NCBI RefSeq assembly: GCF_003431325.1
Contig: NZ_CP010515.1
Location: 62,001-126,000, forward strand
Length of the DNA stretch: 64,000 nt
Source of the DNA: Acidilobus sp. 7A
Lineage (GTDB): Archaea; Thermoproteota; Thermoprotei_A; Sulfolobales; Acidilobaceae
Reading direction: 5' to 3'
Part shown: positions 1 to 7,406 of the stretch, in pieces
How the letters are laid out: each line of letters begins with the position of its first letter
How positions within the stretch are numbered: position 1 is the stretch's first letter
Position numbers and translations under genes: made by a program
The notes under the pieces: generated by a model
Databases searched by the model: none
What the model was told of the DNA's origin: nothing
The model's input: the letters and a program-made list of their open reading frames with translations, nothing else

Positions 1-556
1 TAAGGAGTTCTGGTAAAGGCAGTTTATGACGTCTGTCCGAGGCTAGGCAACATTGTTAACTCCCCAGTTTACAAGGAGAAGCCCCTGAGAACAATAAGGC
101 GCGGGTGACGGCCTGGGCAGCCTCGGCAGGGCTGAGGCCTTGCCGTGTGAGTGGCAGTTGAAGGCCAGGCCAAGGTCAGTCCCTATGAGCGTGAGCAGCT
201 CAGCCGGTAGCTCAGCCGAACTCCATCCTCGTAAAATGTCATCAGGTCCATTGAAAGGCAGTGGCGCTCGTGCAGCAAAGCTCGTTTTAGCCTCCTGGAG
301 CTAACGCAGCTGGGCGATGAGGCAGGCTTGAGGGCTGATAGCTGATGAAAAGACCGGGCTTCTGAGCCCCCTTGACTGCTCGTGACGCCCTGCTTACCTC
401 CTGACGCGCTCTAGCATGACTTTCGCGCCGCGACGATCACGACGAAGTTCACTCTTCACTGTCTGAGGCCCTCAGGTGCCCGCCGCGCTCAGCACGTACG
501 CCTCCTCAGCTAGCCTAAAATGTCGGGAAGACCTGTTCTTCGGGATGGGGACCCAC
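1..556. other. Gene-poor leading stretch with element debris
   Basis: I find no intact gene here. Bases 4-111 read as an open frame of about 35 codons on the plus strand with no start codon, so it may be the tail of a broken gene. Bases 327-450 are one copy of a diverged repeat described separately. The rest shows no convincing coding pattern. Confidence 0.5.
327..450. repeat. Diverged direct repeat, copy A (partner at 17176-17300)
   Basis: About 125 bases align in the same orientation with 17176-17300, with small indels. Shared blocks include TTGACTGC, TCCTGACGC and GACGAAGTT. On the minus strand both copies read like the end of the same coding frame: copy B gives a C-terminal ...PESVRR followed by a stop, and copy A is disrupted. 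A decayed transposase end is possible, but I do not recognise the family. Confidence 0.45.
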
Positions 557-1267
557 ATGGCCATTAGGGCGGTGACCTTCGACGTCTGGGACACGCTGCT
601 CAACCTGAAGGTTGCCAGGGAGTCCATGATATCGGCCGTGGCCAGGGAGACCGGCAGGCCTGAGGCGGAGGTGAGGGAGGCCGTCAGCGAGGCAGACAGG
701 GCCGTGAGGAAGGAGAGAAGGTTAAGGGGCCTGGGCGGCTCTGAGGCGGTCAGGGCCTCCGTCTCCATCCTTGCCTCACGCCTCGGCTACGGCGGCGACC
801 TCCTGGACGTCATAGATGGAGCCGTAGCGTCCCTTAGGCCAGAGGAGGTGGCGTTCAGCGACGCCGTTGATGCCGTCAGGGAGGTGAGGGGGCTCGGCCT
901 GAGGGTTGGAGTCCTGGGCAACACGCTCTTCTGGACCAGCTCAGCGACAAAGGCACTGCTCAGGGCCTCCTTCGGGGACGCCTTCGAGTTCACAGGCTTC
1001 GCCGACGAGATAGGGGCCTCAAAGCCCAGCCCCGAGGCCTTCAAGGCGGCCGCCAGGGGGCTGGGGGTTGATGTTGAGGAGATGGCCCACGTGGGCGACA
1101 GGGCCTCCGAGGACTTTGGAGGTGCGCTGGCAGCAGGCCTAAGGGCCGTCCTGGTGGCGAGGGGCAGGGTGAGGGAGGCAGCAGTCTTCGAGGCCCTGGG
1201 CTTTGCAGTAGTGCCTGACCTCAGGGGCCTGGGCGAGGTGCTGCGGAGGCTCGGGGCCAAGGGCTAG
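557..1267 (+). CDS. HAD-superfamily hydrolase
   Basis: Predicted haloacid-dehalogenase-type phosphohydrolase of about 236 residues. Motif I is TFDVWDTL near the N-terminus, with the first Asp as nucleophile. The lysine motif is GASKPSPEAF and the acidic motif IV is HVGDRASED, all in normal order and spacing. The open frame extends upstream to a GTG at 476, but homology begins at the ATG at 557. That start has GGGGA six bases upstream; another ATG lies at 545. The substrate cannot be told from sequence. It is followed by element debris, not by an operon partner. Confidence 0.85.
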   Translation: MAIRAVTFDVWDTLLNLKVARESMISAVARETGRPEAEVREAVSEADRAVRKERRLRGLGGSEAVRASVSILASRLGYGGDLLDVIDGAVASLRPEEVAFSDAVDAVREVRGLGLRVGVLGNTLFWTSSATKALLRASFGDAFEFTGFADEIGASKPSPEAFKAAARGLGVDVEEMAHVGDRASEDFGGALAAGLRAVLVARGRVREAAVFEALGFAVVPDLRGLGEVLRRLGAKG

Positions 1268-1386
1268 AACATTAAACCTTGGGGCCCCTCACCGAGGGGA
1301 CCAACGTGAGGGAGAGGGTCACCTCGAGTGAGGTCGACGTAGAGGTCGAGGTAGGCCAGTCAGCCGTGAGGAGGGCTGAGAGGCAG

Positions 1387-1663
1387 CTGACCTCCTCCCC
1401 GCCCTGAAGGGTAAGGGTTCCCTTAGGGCGGCTCACTGGTTCGCGGCTTACAGCCCTCACCTTCATCACCTCACGGCCGGCGGGCGCATATGCGCCCACC
1501 CCGCTCCGCTCGTCCAGCTGTAGGCCGCGGGCTGGGCCTTCAGCCCATTACCCCTACCCCTCGCCAGGGGTTGCCCCCATCCCCTGGGTCCCAGGGACTT
1601 GGGGATATGTAAGATGTTTATAGCAGCGTTCAGGTCGGCGTTTATGACCTTCCCTGTGCGGGG
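1387..1663 (-). mobile_element. TnpB-element right-end remnant (guide-RNA scaffold)
   Basis: Closely matches 5863-6140, the right end of the complete TnpB element, including the terminal CTGACCTCCTCC block and the end of the tnpB coding region. The match stops abruptly at 1663. The outer end interrupts a short plus-strand open frame starting with GTG near 1306. No clear left end is visible, though GTCACC near 1795 could be a decayed one. It is inactive as a transposon. The scaffold is intact, and the base run beyond the end (minus strand CTGCCTCTCAG) would be the guide if it is transcribed. Confidence 0.75.
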
Positions 1664-1979
1664 CGCTGCAGAGGCGGCCCCACTCGATGGAGCCTCTGCT
1701 GTAGGTGAGGGGGAATCGAGGCCGCCCTGAGAAGCAGGGAGTCATCACCGCGAGGTGGGGGTGCCCCATCTGCTAGGGCGGGACAGTTCACGAAGGCGGA
1801 AAGCGTCACCTTTTAGGGTAAGGGATGGACTGTCTCCTTTGAAATGGTTCAGGCCCCTCCCCCTCTAAACCATTCTCAGTCGCAAAGCAGCGCGCTAGAT
1901 CAACGAGAGCCTTAATAGGGTTTAATTGGCCCAATGGGCCCAGAACTTTTAATAGGCCCGAGGGACCCAGAAAATCTAT

Positions 1980-2046
1980 GGGCCGGGCTCAGCCTGGAAC
2001 GCCTCATCAGATTTCAGTTGCCACGCCGTACTTCATTGCCCGGCCC
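1980..2046 (-). ncRNA. Probable C/D-box sRNA, twin 1
   Basis: On the minus strand a 9-bp terminal stem (GGGCCGGGC with GCCCGGCCC) encloses box-like motifs in C/D order: a weak C box AATGAAGT, D' CTGA, C' TGATGA and D CTGA. D' and C' are separated by four bases, as in archaeal C/D RNAs. The guide spacers are about 12 and 11 bases. A TATA-like CTTAAAA lies 23 bases before GAGAGGGCC. The same layout recurs at 2505-2573 with different spacers. Such RNAs direct 2'-O-methylation with L7Ae, Nop5 and fibrillarin. The imperfect C box and unusually long stem lower confidence. Confidence 0.55.
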
Positions 2047-2235
2047 TCTCGTCTTTTACTTCAAACCATTTTAAGAGTGAGAGGTGGTTATGTCAAGTAG
2101 CGTACACAAGATCAAGGGCTCGGCTAGGTCGCTTCAGGGGCGCAGGCGACTATAGAGGACAGGGAGTACGGAGTGCTATGGCGGTCGTTAGGGTCCTGTG
2201 AGGATGTGAAATCCTACTCTTGACCGTTGGTAAAG

Positions 2236-2278
<43 letters not shown>

Positions 2279-2504
2279 AAAAGGTTGAAGTGAGTGTTAG
2301 AGACGCATGGCTTGGCTAGGTGAGAGAGCAAGGTGAAGAGCTCTGAGGTCAAGACAGATCGCACAATAATGACGCCCAGAGGGATATCATATAGGACTGC
2401 GGGACGAGCGACTGTGTAGTGTAAGAGTACGGAGAACAAATTTCTTCTAGCGACGGAGAGGACGCTAGAATCCCTTTTAACCACGCTAAGCCTCAGTAAG
2501 CAAG

Positions 2505-2573
2505 GGGCCGGGCTCAACAAAGTCTGGCCTCATCAGACTTCAGCCCCCAAGCCGTGTAATCGCAGCCCGGCCC
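2505..2573 (-). ncRNA. Probable C/D-box sRNA, twin 2
   Basis: Paralogue of the RNA at 1980-2046. It has the same GGGCCGGGC/GCCCGGCCC stem, and the same D'-C' core CTGA-AGTC-TGATGA against CTGA-AATC-TGATGA. The C box (GCGATTA) and D box (TTGA) are degenerate. The spacers differ from twin 1, so the two would have different targets. A TATA-like CCTAAAAG sits at the same distance (23 bases) before GAGAGGGCC. Conserved promoter, stem and boxes with changed spacers argue for functional guide RNAs and not a junk repeat. Confidence 0.5.
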
Positions 2574-2715
2574 TCTCACATTTTTACCTCCAGCCCTTTT
2601 AGGAGCACGTTCCGCGTATCACCGCAGCCGCGTCAACTGCGCGCAAGGCCAAGGGCCCAGCTGGGCGGCTCAAGGGTTAAAATCTCAGGCAACATCCCCA
2701 GGCCAGGTGTAGGGA

Positions 2716-3060
2716 TTGCCTGAGGCTGCCAAGAGGATAGACCTTGGTGACGGCGTGTGGCTTGAGGTGCTCTCAGAGAGGAGGAGCGACCTCCTAGGGC
2801 GCGTCGACGTTGAGGCCCTTGCCCACCACGAGCTCAAGTCGACGCCGGCAAGGGCATCAATAAGGGAGGCCCTGGCGAAGGCATACAACAAGGACCCTTC
2901 AGCCGTGTACGTGAAGACCATAAAGACCAGCTACGGCGTGGGAATATCTAAGGTGCACGCCCACATATATGACAGGCACGAGGACGCCCTGAAGTTCGAG
3001 CCCCAGTACGTGCTCGCAAGGCACGGCGAGGCGGAGAAGAAGCAGGCCAAGGGCAAGTGA
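2716..3060 (+). CDS. rps24e: Small-subunit ribosomal protein S24e
   Basis: Component of the archaeal 30S subunit, 114 residues, a normal length. It shows the family pattern of an early beta strand, VEALAHHELKSTPARASIRE in the middle, then KTSYGVG and HIYD, and a basic lysine-rich tail. The start is TTG at 2716, with no better in-frame codon. It heads a tight operon with S27ae 14 bases downstream, then Kae1, Bud32 and an ITPase. This translation and tRNA-modification grouping is seen in other archaea. Confidence 0.93.
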   Translation: MPEAAKRIDLGDGVWLEVLSERRSDLLGRVDVEALAHHELKSTPARASIREALAKAYNKDPSAVYVKTIKTSYGVGISKVHAHIYDRHEDALKFEPQYVLARHGEAEKKQAKGK

Positions 3061-3074
3061 GGGGGTGACAAGTG

Positions 3075-3257
3075 ATGGCAAAGCAGGTTAAGGCCCCTGT
3101 CCACCTGCTCTACGAGGTGGACTACAGCACCATGACTATAAAGCCTAAGAACAAGAAGTGCCCCAAGTGCGGCAACTACATGGCCCACCACCTTAAGCCC
3201 GTGGAGAGGTGGCACTGTGGGTACTGCGGCTACACGGAGTTCGTGGTCAAGGAGTGA
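3075..3257 (+). CDS. rps27ae: Small-subunit ribosomal protein S27ae
   Basis: Zinc-ribbon 30S protein of 60 residues. The ribbon has two Cys pairs, [10 protein letters not shown] and [10 protein letters not shown], about 18 residues apart, which is diagnostic. Translation most likely starts at ATG 3075, with GGGGTGA about seven bases upstream; the adjacent GTG at 3072 is the alternative. The stop lies inside the start region of the following Kae1 gene, so the two are translationally coupled. Confidence 0.93.
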   Translation: MAKQVKAPVHLLYEVDYSTMTIKPKNKKCPKCGNYMAHHLKPVERWHCGYCGYTEFVVKE

Positions 3258-4272
3258 CCTCATAGTCCTCGGCATAGAGTCCACAGCCCACACCTTCGGC
3301 GTGGGGGTCTCGAGGTGGACCCCCTCGGGCCCCCAGCTACTTAAGGACGCGAGGAGGAACTACGTTCCAAGGCAGGGGGGCATACTGCCCAGGGAGGTGG
3401 CCCAGTTCTTCAGCCAGGTGGCGGCTGAGGTCGTTGACGATGCCCTCTCCGCGAACTCGCTGACGCCGAAGGACATAGACGGGGTGGCCGTCGCCCTGGG
3501 CCCCGGCATGGGGCCGCAGCTGAGGGTTGGGGCAACCGTTGCGAGGGCCATGGCCTCATACCTCAGGGTGCCGCTCGTGCCAGTTAACCACGCCGTTGCC
3601 CACCTGGAGGTTGCCAGGCTGACGACGGGGCTCAGGGACCCGGTTATACTCTACGTCTCGGGCGGCAACACCGCGGTGACAACGTACGTGGACGGCAGGT
3701 ACAGGGTCTTCGGCGAGACCCTTGACGTGGCCCTTGGCAACCTGCTGGACACATTTGCAAGGGAGGTCAAGCTCGGCCCGCCGTACGTCGTGAACGGGAG
3801 CCACGTTGTTGATGCCTGCGCAGAGGGAGGGGAGATGATAGAGGGCTTCCCCTACGTTGTTAAGGGCCAGGACGTCTCCTACTCGGGCCTCCTCACGGCG
3901 GCCCTGAGGGCAGTTAAGAGGGGGGCCAGGCTGAGGGACGTGTGCTACAGCCTGAGGGAGGTGGCCTTCTCAGCTGCCGTTGAGGTGACAGAGAGGTGCC
4001 TCGCCCACACCGGCAAGAGGGAGGTGGTGCTCACAGGAGGGGTCGCAGCCAACAGGCTGCTTAACGAGAAGCTGGACACAATGGCGAGGCTCCACGGGGG
4101 CGTCTACAGGGGAGTGCCGGCCTACTACAGCGGGGACAACGGGGCCATGATATCGCTAGTGGGCCTCCTGGGCCTGATGAGCGGGGTCACCGTTGAGCCC
4201 AGCAGGGCCTTCATAAGCCAGAGGTGGAGGCTTGACGAGGTGGAGATACCGTGGTATGGGAGGCTCCTGTGA
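3217..4272 (+). CDS. kae1: KEOPS subunit Kae1, tRNA A37 threonylcarbamoyltransferase
   Basis: Catalytic subunit that transfers threonylcarbamoyl to A37 of ANN-decoding tRNAs. It is an ASKHA-fold ATPase with an iron site: NHAVAHLE supplies the metal-binding His pair, with [17 protein letters not shown] and LTGGVAAN following. Family proteins begin at about ...[15 protein letters not shown], which here falls at 3262. The only standard in-frame start is GTG 3217, deep inside rps27ae, while a good GGAGTGA ribosome site at 3251 precedes an ATA codon at 3262. The real start is therefore uncertain. The 3' end overlaps Bud32. Confidence 0.93.
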   Translation: MGTAATRSSWSRSDLIVLGIESTAHTFGVGVSRWTPSGPQLLKDARRNYVPRQGGILPREVAQFFSQVAAEVVDDALSANSLTPKDIDGVAVALGPGMGPQLRVGATVARAMASYLRVPLVPVNHAVAHLEVARLTTGLRDPVILYVSGGNTAVTTYVDGRYRVFGETLDVALGNLLDTFAREVKLGPPYVVNGSHVVDACAEGGEMIEGFPYVVKGQDVSYSGLLTAALRAVKRGARLRDVCYSLREVAFSAAVEVTERCLAHTGKREVVLTGGVAANRLLNEKLDTMARLHGGVYRGVPAYYSGDNGAMISLVGLLGLMSGVTVEPSRAFISQRWRLDEVEIPWYGRLL

Positions 4273-4949
4273 GCTGGGCCGAGGGGCTCGCGCTGGTCAA
4301 GAGGGGGGCTGAGTCAGAGATAAGGCTCGGGGACTTCATGGGGCTCAGGGCAATATACAAGCTGAGGGTCAGGAAGGCCTACATGGACCCTGCCCTGGAC
4401 TCCAGGCTCAGGGCCCAGAGGACGCTCAAGGAGGCCAAGGTGCTCTCCCTTGCCAGGGAGAGGGGGGTCAGGGTCCCGAGGCTTTACGCCGTGTTCCCCT
4501 CCATGGGGCTAATAGTGATGGAGTACGTGGAGGGCCCGACCCTTAAGGAGGTCGTGGGCTCCCCCGGCTGGCAGGCCCTCGCGGAGGACGCGGGCCTCCA
4601 GCTCGGCCTGCTCCATGCGGCGGGCATAGTCCACGGGGACTCCACTACATCAAACATGGTGGTCACGGGCGAGGGGGTGACCCTCATAGACTTTGGCCTA
4701 GCCGAGTTCTCCTCAAGGCTTGAGGACAGGGCAGTTGACGTGCACCTGCTCAAGGAGGCCGTCACCAGCACCCACCCGGGGCACGCGGGGGAGTTCATGG
4801 AGGCCTTCATGAGGGGCTACTCAAGGGCCCTGGGGGAGGCCGCCGCAGGGGAGGTTGAGGCGAGGGCCAGGGAGGTTGAGATGAGGGGCAGGTACGTTGC
4901 TGCCAGGAGGAGCGTTTGGCAGGCCGAGGCGGGCGAGGGTGGAGACTGA
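4269..4949 (+). CDS. bud32: KEOPS subunit Bud32, atypical RIO-like kinase/ATPase
   Basis: Small kinase-fold partner of Kae1 with about 226 residues. It has a lysine-rich beta strand early (AIYKLRVRKAY), the hinge IVMEYVEGPTLK, the catalytic loop GIVHGDSTTSNMV and the metal motif LIDFGLAEF. The basic C-terminal tail is typical of Bud32. GTG 4269 overlaps the Kae1 stop in a GTGA arrangement with GGGAGG upstream, so I prefer it to the earlier GTG at 4251. In crenarchaea Kae1 and Bud32 are often separate neighbours, as here. Confidence 0.92.
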   Translation: MSWAEGLALVKRGAESEIRLGDFMGLRAIYKLRVRKAYMDPALDSRLRAQRTLKEAKVLSLARERGVRVPRLYAVFPSMGLIVMEYVEGPTLKEVVGSPGWQALAEDAGLQLGLLHAAGIVHGDSTTSNMVVTGEGVTLIDFGLAEFSSRLEDRAVDVHLLKEAVTSTHPGHAGEFMEAFMRGYSRALGEAAAGEVEARAREVEMRGRYVAARRSVWQAEAGEGGD

Positions 4950-5520
4950 GCTTTACATAGTCACGGGCAACGCCGGCAAGCTCAGGGAGGCCCAGCTGAT
5001 CCTTGCGGAGTACGGCATAAGGCTGAGGCAGGTGCCCATAGAGAAGCTTGAGGTCCAAGATGACGACGTTGTCAGGATAGCTGAGGTCGCCGCCAGGGAC
5101 GCTTACTCAAGGCTCAGGGCCCCCCTCATAGTTGACGACACGGGCCTCTACGTTGAGGCGCTCAACGGCTTCCCGGGCCCCTACAGCAGCTACTTCCTCG
5201 AGAGGGTGGGCCTTAAGGGCCTGCTGAAGCTCATGGAGGGGGTCGCCAACAGGGGGGCGTGCTTCAGGACGGGCCTCGCCTACGCAGATGAAGGCGGCGT
5301 CAGGACCTTCGTCGGGGAGGCCTGCGGTACCATAGCTGAGGCCCCCAGGGGCTCGAACGGGTTCGGCTACGACCCGGTCTTCATACCTGAGGGGGAGACG
5401 AGGACCTTCGCTGAGATGAGCGTCGAGGAGAAGGACAGACTGTCTCACAGGGGCAGGGCGCTCAGGGCCTTCGCCGAGTGGTACTCTCAGCTCCTCCTCA
5501 GCCAGGGAGGGAAGACGTAG
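4939..5520 (+). CDS. XTP/dITP pyrophosphatase (HAM1/RdgB family)
   Basis: House-cleaning nucleotidase that hydrolyses dITP and XTP to monophosphates. It has about 193 residues from GTG 4939, overlapping the end of bud32 by 11 bases. Motifs in order are the nucleotide-binding YIVTGNAGKLREA, the metal site PLIVDDTGLYVEALNGFPGP, the specificity region GSNGFGYDPVFIPEG and SHRGRAL near the end. All key residues are present. It closes the S24e-KEOPS operon and overlaps the convergent small gene at 5487-5738. Confidence 0.93.
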   Translation: METELYIVTGNAGKLREAQLILAEYGIRLRQVPIEKLEVQDDDVVRIAEVAARDAYSRLRAPLIVDDTGLYVEALNGFPGPYSSYFLERVGLKGLLKLMEGVANRGACFRTGLAYADEGGVRTFVGEACGTIAEAPRGSNGFGYDPVFIPEGETRTFAEMSVEEKDRLSHRGRALRAFAEWYSQLLLSQGGKT

Positions 5521-5738
5521 ACGGAGGCGAAGGGCTCCCCCTGGCTGTACAGCGTGACGACGTAGCTCGACCACGAGTCGCCCCTCTCGAGCCTGCTGCA
5601 CAGCGCCCTGTCGGGGCACCTTGAGAGCCTCGAGAGCCTCACCTCCGCCTTAAGGCCGGGCCACAGCGTGACCTGCAGGTAGGCCCTGTAGGGCCCCCTG
5701 CCCTCAACCCCCTCCAGGGCCGCCAGCGGGAGCCTCAA
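5487..5738 (-). CDS. Hypothetical protein, 83 residues
   Basis: I do not recognise it. Codon use matches its neighbours (third-position G/C, AGG arginine), unlike a shadow frame. TTG at 5738 has GGTGGGGGGC just upstream, and a TATA-like TAATATAA lies further upstream near 5785. There is no signal peptide or membrane span. It contains beta-rich segments such as YLQVTLWPGLKAEVRL and SYVVTLYSQGEPFASVYV. The last 34 bases overlap the convergent ITPase gene. Confidence 0.55.
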   Translation of the reverse strand: MRLPLAALEGVEGRGPYRAYLQVTLWPGLKAEVRLSRLSRCPDRALCSRLERGDSWSSYVVTLYSQGEPFASVYVFPPWLRRS

Positions 5739-5842
5739 AGCCCCCCACCGTTATGTAACTGTATACGGGGAGGGTTATATTAGGGTTTCTTAATATAGAG
5801 AAAAGTCCGCTTTGGGCGTCGGATGCAGGGCTGCGGCTTTAG

Positions 5843-6130
5843 CCCGGGACCTCGCCGTGAGTCTGACCTCCTCCCCGCCCTGAAGGGTAAGGGTTCCCTT
5901 AGGGCGGCTCACTGGTTCGCGGCTTACAGCCCTCACCTTCATCACCTCACGGCTAGTGGGTGCGGTAAGCGCCCACCCCGCTCCGCTCGTCCAGCGGTAG
6001 GCCGCGGGCTGGGCCTTCAGCCCTTTACCCCTATCCCTCGCCAGGGGTTGCCCCATCCCCTGGGTCCCAGGGACTTGGGGATATGTAAGATGTTTATAGC
6101 AGCGTTCAGGTCGGCGTTTATGACCTTCCC
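5843..6130 (-). ncRNA. Predicted TnpB guide RNA (omega/reRNA) with 20-base guide
   Basis: In TnpB systems the guide RNA is transcribed across the end of tnpB and the right end, and its 3' guide is the sequence just outside the element. Here the 3' part of tnpB plus the 154-base non-coding right end (5863-6016) is strongly conserved among copies at 1387, 8777 and 12452. It is full of pairable segments, for example CCCCTGGGTCCCAGGG. The guide would be the minus-strand bases at 5862-5843, starting ACTCACGGCG. The 5' boundary is a guess. Confidence 0.5.
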
Positions 6131-7189
6131 TGTGCGGGGACACCTGAACAGGCCACGCCTAATTCGCCCACCCTCGTGGGCCTCCCCGCACAGGGAGCAG
6201 GTCCTGGAGGTGTTGGCCTCACTTACCTTAACAACTTTAATTCCCAGCTCCTCGCCTACCTCCTCAAGGCGCCTGATAACATAGCTGTAGTTCCAGAAGT
6301 TCACGGTGAGCTTGTTGCCGTGATCCCTAGAGATCTCTTTAGGGTAGCCTACGACAACTTCACCCACGCCCTTCCCCTTCAGCTCCTCCATTACCCTCCT
6401 GGCCATGCTATTTAACGCGTGCCTCAGGAACCTCCTCCTTTTGTCGTAGAGCAGCCTGAGCCCCCTGCTCCCCCTCTGCCCGTGCCTTGCCAGGACCTTC
6501 TGGGCCCTGGCTATCCTCTTGCTGTAACTCTCGTACTGGGAGAGGACGCCGCCGCCCTTGAAGAGGTACCAGGTGCCGTCCTCAACGTAAACCGTGGCTA
6601 AGTTAACGATCCCTAGGTCGATGGAGGCCCTAAGCCTGTCCTCTGTCCTCGCGTTGTTCTCAACTTCAACTGGAATAAAGGCGTACCAGGCCCTCCTGGC
6701 CTCGTCATAAAATATCTCCAGCCTGCCCTGCTTCCCACGCCACTTGAGCCTCCCCTTAAACCCCAGGGCCAGACCAAAGTCCTTGAGGTAAATGACCCTC
6801 CTGCCCTCGTCCACCTCATAGCGGTCGTTCCTAATCAAAACTGTCAGCCTGTACTTCCCGCCCTCGCCCTTCCAGTAGCCTGGAGGCCTCAGCCTGAGCC
6901 ACCTCGGCAGCCTCCCCTCCTTTTTCTCCTTAACTAAGGAGAAGAAGCCCCTCCAGGCCTCTGCGTTCTTCCTGGCGACCTGTTGCGCGTTAACCTTCAG
7001 CACGTGCTTGTACTTTTCATACACCTCTTTTTCTGTCCTGTTGAAATCTATCCTTCTCCCCTCCTTGAACTGCTGCGCCCTCAGCCAGTTCACCTCGTTC
7101 CAGCACTTAGCTGTGGCTATGGCAAGCTCCCTCAGCCTCTCACGCGTCCCCTTGTCAACTACCAGCTTGACCACGTTAGCTCTTCTCAT
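6017..7189 (-). CDS. tnpB: TnpB RNA-guided nuclease (IS605 OrfB family)
   Basis: A 390-residue TnpB. The order is an N-terminal helical region with KCWNEVNWLR, a beta-rich recognition part, the RuvC-I strand SIDLGIVNLATV with its catalytic Asp, then VVVGYPKEI at the RuvC-II position, a zinc-ribbon-like TCSLCGEAHEGGR...FRCPRTG, and RuvC-III INADLNAAINIL with its Asp. The RuvC-II strand lacks the usual Glu (Gly instead), and the second zinc pair has only one Cys. Both features occur in an archaeal TnpB subgroup as I remember it; an alternative Glu (VSEANTS) may serve. ATG 7189 overlaps the upstream RHH ORF. Confidence 0.92.
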   Translation of the reverse strand: MRRANVVKLVVDKGTRERLRELAIATAKCWNEVNWLRAQQFKEGRRIDFNRTEKEVYEKYKHVLKVNAQQVARKNAEAWRGFFSLVKEKKEGRLPRWLRLRPPGYWKGEGGKYRLTVLIRNDRYEVDEGRRVIYLKDFGLALGFKGRLKWRGKQGRLEIFYDEARRAWYAFIPVEVENNARTEDRLRASIDLGIVNLATVYVEDGTWYLFKGGGVLSQYESYSKRIARAQKVLARHGQRGSRGLRLLYDKRRRFLRHALNSMARRVMEELKGKGVGEVVVGYPKEISRDHGNKLTVNFWNYSYVIRRLEEVGEELGIKVVKVSEANTSRTCSLCGEAHEGGRIRRGLFRCPRTGKVINADLNAAINILHIPKSLGPRGWGNPWRGIGVKG

Positions 7190-7319
7190 GCCTACACCTC
7201 CTGTACTCCTCGATGAGCCTTGTTATCACGTCGTCGTAGGTCTCCCTGGGGTGAACCTTCAGCCTGTTCAGCTCCTCCTTTGTCTCCTTCCTGACCCTTA
7301 TGGGCTCAGTGACGGGCAC
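7176..7319 (-). CDS. Small ribbon-helix-helix-like protein inside the TnpB element
   Basis: A 47-residue protein starting at GTG 7319 and ending 14 bases inside tnpB. It has the pattern of a VapB/RHH antitoxin-type DNA-binding protein: a short beta strand EPIRVRKETKEELNRLK, then PRETYDDVITRLIEEYRR as the second helix. It lies within the mobile element and is translationally coupled to tnpB, so it may repress the element or regulate tnpB. The RHH assignment rests on pattern only. Confidence 0.6.
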   Translation of the reverse strand: MPVTEPIRVRKETKEELNRLKVHPRETYDDVITRLIEEYRRCRHEKS

Positions 7320-7406
7320 TCTCGCACCAACTACAGAAGTAGCAAACAGTAGCTTAAAAGCCTTAACCCCGCCCCTGGAAGGGGCGGGGCTTGCCTCTCG
7401 CTTCTG

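Larger units (their letters stand above)
5863..7405 (-). mobile_element. Complete IS605/IS1341-type TnpB element (no tnpA)
   Basis: The element carries tnpB plus a small RHH ORF but no Y1 transposase. On its sense (minus) strand the left end begins AGAAGCGAGAGGCAAGCC directly after TGAC (7406-7409), the likely target-adjacent motif. The right end finishes GGGGAGGAGGTCAG at 5863. There is no target-site duplication, as expected for this class. The left end abuts the stop codon of an aminotransferase gene; that TGA is part of the TGAC motif. At least seven related partial or miniature copies lie in the window. Confidence 0.85.
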
